Notes: generated by a model not told the origin, from the letters alone. A stretch of DNA of 64,000 bases from Paenibacillus piri (GCF_004354045.1 NZ_SMRT01000019.1:62001-126000); one strand, 5' to 3'; positions 27,162-35,888 are shown, counted from the stretch's first letter. A program made the numbers and translations.

Positions 27162-27228
27162 AATCACTTAGGAAATATCGCATAACCGCTGCCGTCGGTT
27201 GAAAATGATCATGGAAGGAAGGTAAGCG

Positions 27229-28062
27229 ATGTACTTATTACCTAAACATCAATATGAAAAAGTAAGGTCGCTGTTTGAACCGTTCACACACCAGCTCATT
27301 ACGAAATCGGTATTGGTTGGCAATACGGTTGGGGCGATTTACGTCGATCAAGTTGAGGAGCCGAAATCTGCGGTCATGAATGGAATCGTATTTGAAATGC
27401 TGTTTGCGGGCGATCCGGGGAACGAATATTTCAACCGAAAGTTCGGGGAAATGCTGGAGCGGGAAACCATTCTAGCGATGAAGGGAAGTGGAATGCCATA
27501 CCTTAATTTGTATTATGAATCTGAAGCATGGAAGCAAGCAATTATGCTCGAAATAGCGAAGCGGCAAAAATTATCTCCGTTGAAGAAACGCTTCTATACG
27601 ATGAATTCGGCAAGCTATGTGGCACCAATTAAACCGCTGAACCGGAACGCATCATTGAGGCTTCTCGACGGTTCGCTGCTAAGAGATCCGACACTCGATA
27701 ACTTGGACCAAGTTATGCCGTGGATTAATTTGGCTTGGCCATCGGTGGAACGCTTTTTGGAACATGGAATCGGCTACTGCATTGTCGAAAAGAATACGAT
27801 TGCCAGCTGGTGCTTGTCGTTATTTGCGGATTCGAAGCATCATGAATTTGGTTTAATAACCGATGAAGCGTATCGAGGAAAGGGCTATGCCAAAACTGCA
27901 GCTTCCGCTTGTGTCCGTCACTGTCTCGATGACGGAATGATTCCGTATTGGAATTGCGACGATCATAACACGGGCTCCGTCCTTGTAGCCGAGTCGATTG
28001 GATTCAAGAAGGAGCGAGAGTACAGTGTGTTTCAAATCTTCGTTGATTCCGAAAATGTATAG
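27229..28062 (+). CDS. GNAT acetyltransferase (GNAT_acetyltran type)
   Basis: Cytoplasmic protein of 277 residues. The C-terminal half has the GNAT core: IASWCLSLFADSKHHEFGLITDEAYRGKGYAKTAASACVRHCL (acetyl-CoA loop R-G-K-G-Y-A) and IPYWNCDDHNTGSVLVAESIGF. The N-terminal half belongs to the extension seen in the GNAT_acetyltran family of Bacilli. The acceptor is unknown. The GGAAGGAAGG site supports the start. The TetR operator upstream suggests induction by a compound that this enzyme may modify (inference). Confidence 0.85.
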   Translation: MYLLPKHQYEKVRSLFEPFTHQLITKSVLVGNTVGAIYVDQVEEPKSAVMNGIVFEMLFAGDPGNEYFNRKFGEMLERETILAMKGSGMPYLNLYYESEAWKQAIMLEIAKRQKLSPLKKRFYTMNSASYVAPIKPLNRNASLRLLDGSLLRDPTLDNLDQVMPWINLAWPSVERFLEHGIGYCIVEKNTIASWCLSLFADSKHHEFGLITDEAYRGKGYAKTAASACVRHCLDDGMIPYWNCDDHNTGSVLVAESIGFKKEREYSVFQIFVDSENV

Positions 28063-28139
28063 ATCGAAGCGGGACGAATGAGCTTCTGCTTGCAAAGTAG
28101 TCGGGAGATGCTAAATTTGACAAATCTGTTTCAATTCGT

Positions 28140-28394
28140 TATAATTCCAATAATTAGGAAATTCAATAGTGAATCCAATGATAGAACAAAATATGCTGCG
28201 TTTCGTTCAGAGAGGGATTGTAATGGTGTGAAAATCCTGCGAAACTAACCATATTGCCGGTTCAGGAGTGCGGTTAATACCCGCCGGTTTGACCCGTTAC
28301 AGTCAATAAAGCCGATTGTGCTGCTAAGAGCAAGTGCAATAACTTGGGTGGTACCGCGATAAAATCGTCCCATATTATGGGGCGATTTTTTTTG
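28140..28394 (+). promoter_or_regulatory. T-box leader, alanine-type
   Basis: tRNA-sensing leader controlling the downstream alanyl-tRNA synthetase paralogue. The conserved T-box GGGTGGTACCGCG is at 28346-28358. It is followed by the terminator hairpin 28362-28388 (12-bp stem, ATT loop) and a T-run to 28393. Stem I shows the TGATAGA and CAGAGAG elements. Aligned by its AGGAGTG element to a classical tyrS leader, the specifier triplet falls on GCC (28256-28258), an alanine codon. Uncharged tRNA-Ala would pair with it and favour antitermination. The specifier assignment is by eye. Confidence 0.9.
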
Positions 28395-28423
28395 TCTAAA
28401 ATTATATTTAAGGGGGAATAAAA

Positions 28424-30205
28424 ATGAAATTGTATGCATCTGATGAGATCCGTACAAAGTACCTCGAGTTTTTCCAAGAAAAAAACCATGCCGTTATTTC
28501 AAGCTCTTCGGTTATCCCGGATAACGATCCGACAGTGCTTTTTACTACGGCAGGCATGCACCCGTTAATCCCTTATTTACTTGGTGAAAAGCATCCATCC
28601 GGAACGAGATTGACGAACATTCAGAAGTGCATTCGTACCGGGGACATCGAAGAAGTTGGAGACGAAACTCATTGCACATTTTTTGAGATGATGGGAAATT
28701 GGTCATTAGGCGACTATTTCAAGCACGAATCGATCGCTTGGAGTTGGGAGTTCATCACATCCTCCGAATGGCTCGGTATACCAAAGAGTAAAATTGCGGT
28801 TACCGTGTTTGAAGGGGATGATGATGCACCTTGCGATACGGAATCTTACGATATTTGGCGAAGGTTAGGCCAGAATGAAGAGGAGATATTCTTTTTGCCC
28901 AAGGCCGACAATTGGTGGGGACCGGCAGGTCAAACAGGCCCGTGCGGCCCTGATACTGAAATATTTATTATTTCCGAGAAAGAACGTTGCGGACCATCGT
29001 GTTCGCCTGCTTGCGGATGCGGGCGTTATGTGGAGTTCTGGAACAACGTATTTTTGCAGTACAACAAAACAGCCGAGGGCAAGTTCGAGCCGCTCACTCA
29101 AAAGAACGTCGATACCGGAATGGGTTTAGAAAGAGTGTTAGTTGCTTTAAATGGTGGCACAGTATACGATAGCGATCTCTTTTCGCCCATATTCGCCAGC
29201 ATAGAATCACTTTCAGGCAAGACATACGAAGATAATAAAAAAGCATATCGTGTCATTGCAGATCATACACGAACAGCTGTTTTTATTTTGGGTGATACGT
29301 ATGGAATAACCCCGTCCAACGTCGATCAAGGCTATGTGCTGCGTAGGTTGATACGTCGCGCTGTTCGTTTTGCTATGCAGTTGGGCATTCACGAAGGCGG
29401 ATTGGCACAAATCGCTGAAGCAATAGTTGACCGATACAAATTAACTTATCCCGAGTTACAAACAAATCGCGATATGATTATCAGGGAGTTGCAGACGGAA
29501 GAAGCGCGCTTTCAGAAAACACTCGTTCAAGGACTGCGCGAATTCGAAAAGATTTCGGATTCGTTGGAAAATGGCCGGTTGGACGGAGAGGCAGCTTTTA
29601 AACTATATGATACATTTGGTTTCCCGATTGAACTGACTTTGGAACTGGCAGAAGAACGTTCTATCGTCGTCGATTTCGAAGGATACCGGGAGAGGCTTCA
29701 GAAGCATAAGCAGCTTTCTCAGGCAGGCGCGGCCCAAAAGTTTAAAGGAGGGTTGGCGGATCATTCTACGCAAACGGCTAATTTACATTCGGCAACTCAT
29801 CTTCTGCACGCTGCATTACGAAAAGTGCTTGGTGACGAGGTGGCCCAGAAGGGCAGCAATATAACGGCCGAGAGACTGCGTTTTGATTTTTCATATCACC
29901 GTAAAATGACGAATGAAGAAATCGCGGCAACCGAGAGTATCGTCAATGAAGCGATTGCTGAAGGTGTGGAAATTACTTTTGAGGAGGTAACTTTAGACGA
30001 AGCCCGAAACACAGGCGCGATTGGGCTGTTTGAAAGCAAATACGGCGAAAAAGTAAAGGTTTATACAATTGGCATGTACTCCAAAGAGATTTGCGGCGGT
30101 CCGCACGCTGCAAATACGGCTCATCTTGGATCATTTAAAATCGTTAAGGAAGAGAGCTCATCTTCTGGCGTGAGACGGATAAAGGCAGTGCTGACACAAC
30201 CATGA
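28424..30205 (+). CDS. Short alanyl-tRNA synthetase paralogue (no C-Ala domain)
   Basis: AlaRS-like class-II synthetase of 593 residues, against about 875 for the housekeeping enzyme. The N-terminal catalytic domain is complete (FTTAGMHPLIPYLLGEKHP, TFFEMMGNWSLGDYFK, GMGLERVL). The tRNA-binding helices and the editing domain are also present, with zinc-type motifs HSATHLLH and CGGPHAANT; the protein stops at the end of editing (SGVRRIKAV), so the oligomerising C-Ala domain is absent. A cysteine cluster CGPSCSPACGCGRY lies near residue 190. Its own alanine-type T-box shows it is induced by alanyl-tRNA shortage. It may be a back-up or specialised synthetase. Confidence 0.9.
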   Translation: MKLYASDEIRTKYLEFFQEKNHAVISSSSVIPDNDPTVLFTTAGMHPLIPYLLGEKHPSGTRLTNIQKCIRTGDIEEVGDETHCTFFEMMGNWSLGDYFKHESIAWSWEFITSSEWLGIPKSKIAVTVFEGDDDAPCDTESYDIWRRLGQNEEEIFFLPKADNWWGPAGQTGPCGPDTEIFIISEKERCGPSCSPACGCGRYVEFWNNVFLQYNKTAEGKFEPLTQKNVDTGMGLERVLVALNGGTVYDSDLFSPIFASIESLSGKTYEDNKKAYRVIADHTRTAVFILGDTYGITPSNVDQGYVLRRLIRRAVRFAMQLGIHEGGLAQIAEAIVDRYKLTYPELQTNRDMIIRELQTEEARFQKTLVQGLREFEKISDSLENGRLDGEAAFKLYDTFGFPIELTLELAEERSIVVDFEGYRERLQKHKQLSQAGAAQKFKGGLADHSTQTANLHSATHLLHAALRKVLGDEVAQKGSNITAERLRFDFSYHRKMTNEEIAATESIVNEAIAEGVEITFEEVTLDEARNTGAIGLFESKYGEKVKVYTIGMYSKEICGGPHAANTAHLGSFKIVKEESSSSGVRRIKAVLTQP

Positions 30206-30385
30206 AGTAACGCTTTAACAAATTACTTTTATCATTAGGGTGGAGTTCGTTACCATTTTGTGTAAACTCTCAAATCGATCTATGAAACTGCGATGCCGCG
30301 GCTTTGACACGGAGCTCTGCGGCATGATGATCGGCGATGCGGCGATTACCTGAAACAAGGTCATCGCCAAAGCAATCAGAGCCTA

Positions 30386-30580
30386 TCATGCCCCTCCTCC
30401 ATGTAAAGCTGCTTTTGGCTGCTCGTCAATTAAATCCTTACTTGCTATTAAAAAATAGCTCTCTTGATTATACCCGACAATAACCACTCGATCTTCATCA
30501 TCATATCCCATATCAAGGATATCTGTAGCTGTCAATATTTTCATTTCCAGCGTTTCCACTGCAATTACATGATATATCAT
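30386..30580 (-). CDS. Small hypothetical protein
   Basis: A 64-residue acidic protein with no membrane segment. I do not recognise a family. It starts at 30580 after GAGGGGA, and about 80 bases upstream on its strand lies a good promoter within the 55-nt palindrome. It is therefore transcribed divergently from the Zur-type transporter operon and possibly under the same control. The segment ILDMGYDDEDRVVIVGYN is compatible with a small folded beta domain. Coding status is supported by the start signals and divergent promoter, not by homology. Confidence 0.5.
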   Translation of the reverse strand: MIYHVIAVETLEMKILTATDILDMGYDDEDRVVIVGYNQESYFLIASKDLIDEQPKAALHGGGA

Positions 30581-30648
30581 TCAAATCACATCCCCTCATT
30601 TACATAATAATCGATCGATATAAAATCCAACATATGAAACTCTTGGAA

Positions 30649-30703
30649 ATAAGCATTGACAAGACAAATAGTAAATATTACTATTTAACTTGTCAATGCT
30701 TAT
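30649..30703. promoter_or_regulatory. 55-nt palindrome with face-to-face promoters
   Basis: Outer arms of 15 perfectly paired bases (30649-30663 and 30689-30703), a 2-base mismatch, then inner arms AAATAGTAA / TTACTATTT around a 3-base centre. Each strand carries TTGACA, 17 bases and TACTAT: on plus at 30656-30661 and 30679-30684, on minus at 30691-30696 and 30668-30673. The two overlapping promoters point to the ABC transporter and to the small minus-strand gene. Confidence 0.65.
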
Positions 30704-30765
30704 CGTTTATACTGACCCTAATTTATCGTGGTCTCAGTATCCCGAAAGGATAACATGTCATGTAA

Positions 30766-30780
30766 TCGTAATAATTACGA
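30766..30780. promoter_or_regulatory. Zur box
   Basis: TCGTAAT-A-ATTACGA is an exact match to the 7-1-7 Zur consensus of Bacillus (TCGTAATNATTACGA). It lies about 75 bases after the predicted plus-strand transcription start and before the lipoprotein gene, so zinc-bound Zur would block the transporter operon. Confidence 0.75.
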
Positions 30781-30820
30781 TCATAATTACGATCATAATT
30801 ACGATCATAATTACGATCAT
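30773..30820 (+). repeat. Four tandem 12-bp repeats of a Zur half-site
   Basis: The unit AATTACGATCAT occurs four times without change (30773-30784, 30785-30796, 30797-30808, 30809-30820). Each copy holds an ATTACGA half-site, spaced 12 bases apart. Read from an ATG at 30755 (with a GAAAGGA site), the repeats encode N-Y-D-H units in frame with the downstream lipoprotein. Confidence 0.85.
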
Positions 30821-30889
30821 ATTCACATGATTAGTGGTTGGCAGCTTCAATCGCAAAAAACGTTCATATTTCATAAGAGGAGGAAACAA

Positions 30890-32491
30890 ATGAAACGAAG
30901 ATTAGGTTTGGCAGCAGTTCTGGCGTTTGCCGTTCTTTCCGCCAGCTGCACAAATGCAACAAAAGATGTTTCAACAAAGGCCGGCTCTCCCGACGAAATC
31001 GTGGTGTCAATTAAAGGGGAACCCGCCAAAGGTTTTGATCCTGCTTTCGACTGGCCGGGAATGGGTGAGGCCTTGTTTCAGAGCAAGCTGGTTATGTTTG
31101 ATAAAGATATGAACATCGTCAACGACTTGGCTACTAAAAGAACAATAAGTGCGGACGGAAAAAATCTAATACTTAATTTGCGGCAGGATGTCCTATATTC
31201 CGATGGAAAGAAGTTTACGGCAAGCGATGTAGTATTTACCTTTGAAAAAGTTAGAGAAACAACCTCGTACATAGATCTCTCCAACGTAGAAAAAGTAACA
31301 GCGGAAGACGACTATACTGTAAATTTCCAATTGAACAATCCGGATTCCACTTTCGAATACACTTTGACACGCATTGCAATCATTCCAAAGCATGCGTACA
31401 ACGAAGGCTACGGGCAGCATCCGATAGGCTCCGGTCCCTATAAATTTGTTGAATGGCAAAAAGGACAAAAGCTGATTATTGAAGCTAACCCGTTATATTA
31501 TGGAAAAAAACCAAACATTAAAAAGGTGACGTTTTTATATCTGGATATGGATGCGAGCTATGCGGGGGCCAAAAGAGGGGAAATCGATCTGGCCCGTGTA
31601 AGTATGGACTATATCGGTAAGCCCATACCCGGTTATAGCCAACGAAGTATCGAAACGATGGATATTGTGTCCATCAGCATGCCGACTGTAAAAAGAGGGA
31701 CCTATGTGATGGATGGGATACCGATTGGCAATGACGTGACATCCGATGCAGCGATTAGAAGAGCGTTATCCTACGGAATGGATCGGGCCGGTATTGCCGC
31801 AAATGCATTAAATGGCGGAGCGCGCCCGGTTTATTCCCATAATCCGGGTATGCCGTGGGACACTGAAGCGAACAATCTGAAGAATGCCGATGTGGAAACG
31901 GCCAAAAAAATTTTGAAGGAAGGCGGATGGATTGACACGGATCAAGACGGTATTGTCATGAAGAACGGCAAGAAGGCCGAGTTTACTCTGTTTTATACTC
32001 CAGGTGAAGTAGAGAGGCAAGCGGTCGTATTGGGTGCACAGGAAAGCGCCAAGAAAATCGGCATTAAAATTAATTTGGAAGCCAAGGTGTGGGATGAGAT
32101 CAGCAATCAAAAGCTGCTCTACAAAGAGGCGTATCTCTTCGGCAAAGGAGCGGACAGCCCGTTTGAAATCTATACCAATTTCAGTTCAGACCGAATTACA
32201 AAAGGCACAACAAATTCGCCAAGCTACAAGAATGTACAGGTTGATGAATATTTGAGAAAGGCGATTCAAACAACAAACCAGAAGGAAGCTATGGAACTAT
32301 GGAAAAAAGCGCAATGGGATGGAAAGAATGGCGTAAATTCATTGGGGGATAGCCCGTTCATTCCGATGGTCGCGTTCCATCATACCTTTTATATCAAGAA
32401 CGGTGTAGAAATCGGTGATTTCAGGCCTGCACCGCATCGGGGTGCCTATTGGATTACGGTGGACAACATCAAGGACTGGGTGAAAAAGTGA
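30890..32491 (+). CDS. Metal/opine-type ABC transporter substrate-binding lipoprotein
   Basis: Solute-binding protein of the peptide/nickel (SBP_bac_5) family, 533 residues from this start. The signal peptide ends LSASC with the lipidated cysteine at residue 20. Family segments are present: FTASDVVFTFEKV, HPIGSGPYKFVEW, and RRALSYGMDRAGIA. The start at 30890 follows GAGGAGG and opens the signal peptide. The frame stays open upstream to 30755 through the N-Y-D-H repeat, so a longer form is conceivable. The consensus Zur box suggests a zinc-related cargo, as for CntA-type staphylopine/bacillopaline uptake systems; nickel or peptide cannot be excluded. No metallophore synthesis gene is adjacent. 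Confidence 0.85.
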   Translation: MKRRLGLAAVLAFAVLSASCTNATKDVSTKAGSPDEIVVSIKGEPAKGFDPAFDWPGMGEALFQSKLVMFDKDMNIVNDLATKRTISADGKNLILNLRQDVLYSDGKKFTASDVVFTFEKVRETTSYIDLSNVEKVTAEDDYTVNFQLNNPDSTFEYTLTRIAIIPKHAYNEGYGQHPIGSGPYKFVEWQKGQKLIIEANPLYYGKKPNIKKVTFLYLDMDASYAGAKRGEIDLARVSMDYIGKPIPGYSQRSIETMDIVSISMPTVKRGTYVMDGIPIGNDVTSDAAIRRALSYGMDRAGIAANALNGGARPVYSHNPGMPWDTEANNLKNADVETAKKILKEGGWIDTDQDGIVMKNGKKAEFTLFYTPGEVERQAVVLGAQESAKKIGIKINLEAKVWDEISNQKLLYKEAYLFGKGADSPFEIYTNFSSDRITKGTTNSPSYKNVQVDEYLRKAIQTTNQKEAMELWKKAQWDGKNGVNSLGDSPFIPMVAFHHTFYIKNGVEIGDFRPAPHRGAYWITVDNIKDWVKK

Positions 32492-32492
32492 T

Positions 32493-33530
32493 ATGTCAAT
32501 AGCGCTAAAAAGTGAAAAAATTAATCAACACGCCAATGCCGTACATATCGTTGCATTTTTGATTAAAAAAATGTTACGCCTGCTTTTACTTTTTTTTGCT
32601 GTTACGGTTATCTGCTTTATTTTAATGAAGTTTTCCCCTATTGATCCGATTGAAGCGTACATTGGAGGAGAGCATGTTTCGTTGCCGCAGGAGCAAATAA
32701 ATAATTTGCGCGAATATTGGGGACTTAATGACAGCTTTACCGTAAGGTATGTCAAATGGATAAAAGGGCTCCTTAGCGGTAACATGGGAACCAGCATCGT
32801 GTACAATCAACCGGTAAAGGCCGTCATTTTGGAAAAATTCTCCGCATCGCTTCTTTTAATGGGAATCGCATGGGCACTATCCGGTATAATTGGTTTTACA
32901 ATGGGAATTATTGGCGCGATGAACAAGGGCAGACTCGCAGACAGGCTGATTAAATTATATTGCTTAACTTTGGCTTCAGCGCCCATTTTCTGGGTTGGCA
33001 TTCTGCTTCTGATTGTTTTCTCGGTTAAGCTGGGCTGGTTTCCCATAGGATTGAGCGCTCCGATTCATGTTTACGCAGCTGATGTAAGCTGGGGCGACAG
33101 GCTGTACCATCTCATTTTACCGGCGTTGACCTTGAGCCTGACGGGGGTGGCGAGCATTGCCATGCATACAAGGCGCAAATTCATCGATGTTTTGGACAGC
33201 GATTATACGCTCTTTGCTAAAGCAAGAGGCGAAAGCAAATGGATGATTGTAAGAAGGCATGGCCTTCGAAATATTTTGTTACCGGCCATTACGTTACAAT
33301 TTGCATCGATTGCGGAATTGTTCGGGGGCTCTACTTTGGCGGAAGGAATTTTTTCTTATCCGGGTCTTGGCAATGCGGTTGTTCATGCCGGCATCAGGGG
33401 TGACCTGCCGCTTCTTGTAGGAATCAGCTTGTTTGCAGCCGCATTTGTATTCGTTGGAAACTTTATTGCCAATATCCTGTATGCCTTGATAGACCCGCGC
33501 ATAAGAGAGGGGAATCAACGTGGATATTAA
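32493..33530 (+). CDS. ABC transporter permease, DppB/NikB type
   Basis: Inner-membrane permease of 345 residues with six predicted helices. It has the family N-terminal pattern LLLFFAVTVICFILMKFSPIDPIEAYIGG and the EAA-like loop RGESKWMIVRRHGLRNILLPAIT (about residues 245-267). It begins one base after the binding-protein stop without a separate strong ribosome-binding site, so it is probably translationally coupled. It would form the channel with the next permease. Confidence 0.93.
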   Translation: MSIALKSEKINQHANAVHIVAFLIKKMLRLLLLFFAVTVICFILMKFSPIDPIEAYIGGEHVSLPQEQINNLREYWGLNDSFTVRYVKWIKGLLSGNMGTSIVYNQPVKAVILEKFSASLLLMGIAWALSGIIGFTMGIIGAMNKGRLADRLIKLYCLTLASAPIFWVGILLLIVFSVKLGWFPIGLSAPIHVYAADVSWGDRLYHLILPALTLSLTGVASIAMHTRRKFIDVLDSDYTLFAKARGESKWMIVRRHGLRNILLPAITLQFASIAELFGGSTLAEGIFSYPGLGNAVVHAGIRGDLPLLVGISLFAAAFVFVGNFIANILYALIDPRIREGNQRGY

Positions 33531-34395
33531 GACACATGTTTACTCTGATAAAGCAAACAGTTCTTTTGGTAAAAGATTTTTTAATATGAGGCAGCAAACC
33601 ATGCTTTATATCGCTCTCTGCGTGTTATTGCTAAGTATCATCCTTATAGCAGGGAATCTGATTACAGAAGAAGCGTTGCGTGTAAGCTTCACCGAAAAAA
33701 ATCTTCAACCGTCACTCAGTCATATTTATGGGACCGATTGGTTTGGGCGAGACATGTTCCTTCGAACGGTCAAAGGATTGTCGCTTAGCATTATCATCGG
33801 AGTAGCAGCTACTGTAGCAAGCGGTATGTTCGCTCTTATTCTGGGAATTGCAGCAGCGATAGGCGGTAAAAAGCTGGATGCTTTCATCAACTGGCTTATA
33901 GATGTAGTCATGGGTATGCCTCACTTGATTTTCCTTATCTTGATTTCTTTTGTCTTTGGAAAGGGGCCGCAAGGTATCATCATTGGTATCGTCCTGACCC
34001 ACTGGACCTATATTGCACGTGTCATCCGCGCAGAGGTTCTGCAGCTAAAATCCAGCCAATATGTACGGGCGTCAAAAAGCTTTGGAAAAAGTAACTGGTA
34101 TATCGCGAGACATCATATTTTGCCTCATGTGCTTCCGCAATTTTTGGTAGGGCTGATTTTAATGTTTCCGCATGCGATTCTACATGAAGCCTCGCTTACC
34201 TTTTTAGGATTCGGGTTGTCCCCTCATCAGCCGGGAATCGGAGTCATCTTGTCGGAATCACTCAATTATTTGAGTACGGGCCAATGGTGGATTGCGCTGA
34301 TGCCTGGTTTGTCTTTACTTGTCATTGTCATATTGTTTGATCTATTAGGCGAGAAGGTAGAAGCTCTAATTAACCCATATAAGGCGCACGAATAG
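33520..34395 (+). CDS. ABC transporter permease, DppC/NikC type
   Basis: Second permease, 291 residues with six predicted helices. It has the DppC-family GTDWFGRDMFLRTVKG and the EAA-like loop ASKSFGKSNWYIARHHILPHVLPQ. A GTG start at 33520 preceded by AGAGAGGGG overlaps the end of the upstream permease by 11 bases, indicating coupling. Its partner ATPases follow directly. Confidence 0.93.
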   Translation: MDIKTHVYSDKANSSFGKRFFNMRQQTMLYIALCVLLLSIILIAGNLITEEALRVSFTEKNLQPSLSHIYGTDWFGRDMFLRTVKGLSLSIIIGVAATVASGMFALILGIAAAIGGKKLDAFINWLIDVVMGMPHLIFLILISFVFGKGPQGIIIGIVLTHWTYIARVIRAEVLQLKSSQYVRASKSFGKSNWYIARHHILPHVLPQFLVGLILMFPHAILHEASLTFLGFGLSPHQPGIGVILSESLNYLSTGQWWIALMPGLSLLVIVILFDLLGEKVEALINPYKAHE

Positions 34396-34404
34396 GAGAC
34401 GGAT

Positions 34405-35250
34405 ATGGAACTAAAGAAGCCGTTGTTGGAAGTACGGGATTTTGCGGTCCATTTCAAACAATACGGAAAAGGGCTGCATCGGAAAGATATACAAGTAATT
34501 TCGAACTTTACGCTTGATCTGTACGCTGGAGAAATATTAGCCATTGTAGGGGGTAGCGGCTCAGGAAAAAGCTTGCTTGCCCATGCTATTTTGGGGATTC
34601 TTCCAGCAAATGCTTACACTAGCGGAAGTATCAAATACAAAGGCGAAGAGCTCACGCCCAAGAAAAAAGAACAACTGAGAGGCAGGGAAATATCCCTTAT
34701 ACCACAATCTATCAGCTATTTGGATCCGCTAATGAAAACAGGTCATCAGATCGGCAGCCCGTTGCAAAACTTGAAAGGCACCGTAAAAAATATTATGAAA
34801 AGATTCCAGTTGGCGGAGTTGGTGGAACAGAAGTATCCCTTCCAGTTATCAGGCGGTATGGCCAGACGGGTTCTCATAGGAACAGCTCTATCCTCGGGAG
34901 CACAGTTAATTATTGCGGATGAGCCCACACCCGGACTGCACAAATCGATGGTGGATGAGACGCTGAGCTCTTTAAAAGAGTTGGCAAATAATGGCCGCGG
35001 GGTTCTGATGATCACCCATGATATCGATTTGGCCTTTATTATTGCGGATAAGATTGCTGTTTTTAACAAGGGAGTATCGGTAGAGATCGCTGACGCCAAG
35101 TTGTTTGAAGCTTCTCCGGACAATGTAGCGCACCCTTACAGTAAAGCTTTATGGCATGCCTTGCCGCAAAACGGCTTTCATTCCATCCGAGGCATGGATT
35201 ATGGTAATTACATCGATGCTGTACAGCATTCCGGGGATGGTGAAGCATGA
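34405..35250 (+). CDS. ABC transporter ATP-binding protein, NikD/DppD type
   Basis: Cytoplasmic ATPase of 281 residues energising the importer. Walker A GGSGSGKS (about residues 49-56), Q-loop LIPQS, signature LSGGMARRV, Walker B LIIADEPTPGL and the H-loop in MITHDIDLAFI are all intact. It lacks the C-terminal cysteine cluster typical of dipeptide ATPases. The start has GGAGACGG nearby and the end overlaps the next ATPase by four bases. Confidence 0.93.
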   Translation: MELKKPLLEVRDFAVHFKQYGKGLHRKDIQVISNFTLDLYAGEILAIVGGSGSGKSLLAHAILGILPANAYTSGSIKYKGEELTPKKKEQLRGREISLIPQSISYLDPLMKTGHQIGSPLQNLKGTVKNIMKRFQLAELVEQKYPFQLSGGMARRVLIGTALSSGAQLIIADEPTPGLHKSMVDETLSSLKELANNGRGVLMITHDIDLAFIIADKIAVFNKGVSVEIADAKLFEASPDNVAHPYSKALWHALPQNGFHSIRGMDYGNYIDAVQHSGDGEA

Positions 35251-35846
35251 AATTAGAAGCAAAAAATATTTATTATAAATATGATGGCGGCAAAGAATGG
35301 GTACTTGAAAATATTTCGCTCGATGTAAACGCAGGTGAAGTAGTAGGGCTTATTGGAAGCAGCGGACGCGGCAAAAGCACATTGGGAAAAATCATGGCTG
35401 GGCAAATCAAGGCAGACAAAGGTGAAGTGCTGATTGACGGAGTGCCTGTTTCAAGAGGCATATATTGTCCGGTACAGCTTATTTACCAGCATCCCGAACT
35501 TGCGGTAAATCCAAAATGGAAGCTGGGTAAAACATTGAGAGAAACGGGACAATACGACGACGGTCTAAGAAAGGAAATGGGGATTCGCGAGGAGTTTCTA
35601 AACCGATGGCCTAATGAATTATCCGGCGGAGAGCTCCAAAGGATCTGTGTGATGAGGGTGCTCAAGCCACAAACACGATTCATTATCGCAGATGAAATCA
35701 GCACTATGCTGGACGTCATCACTCAATCGCAAATCTGGGATATTGTACTCGATTATGCCAAAAAAGAACATATAGGCATTTTGGCGATTACACATAATGA
35801 ACATTTGGCCCAAGCCATCTGTACAAGGACGGTGCATTTGACGTAG
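35247..35846 (+). CDS. ABC transporter ATP-binding protein, NikE/CntF type
   Basis: Second ATPase subunit, only 199 residues and thus shorter than the usual 250 or more. It is a complete nucleotide-binding domain without a C-terminal extension. Walker A is GSSGRGKST, the Q-loop region is LIYQHPELAVNPKW, the signature is LSGGELQRI, Walker B is FIIADEISTML and the H-loop is AITHNEHLA. Walker B has IS in place of the common PT/PV. It overlaps the previous gene by four bases and is the last gene of the Zur-type operon. Confidence 0.92.
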   Translation: MKLEAKNIYYKYDGGKEWVLENISLDVNAGEVVGLIGSSGRGKSTLGKIMAGQIKADKGEVLIDGVPVSRGIYCPVQLIYQHPELAVNPKWKLGKTLRETGQYDDGLRKEMGIREEFLNRWPNELSGGELQRICVMRVLKPQTRFIIADEISTMLDVITQSQIWDIVLDYAKKEHIGILAITHNEHLAQAICTRTVHLT

Positions 35847-35888
35847 CAGCTTAAAGCAGGGCACTTGCGGGCATCATGCTCTATAAAG

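Noticed and set aside
28980..29040. Cysteine cluster of the short AlaRS as a novel metal domain
   Set aside because: Similar cysteine patches occur at this place in other AlaRS sequences, so it is noted but not claimed as new.
30728..30757. GTG at 30728 as start of the binding lipoprotein
   Set aside because: It lacks a ribosome-binding site and would put 54 residues before the signal peptide. The start at 30890 has GAGGAGG; an ATG at 30755 was kept only as a possible longer form.
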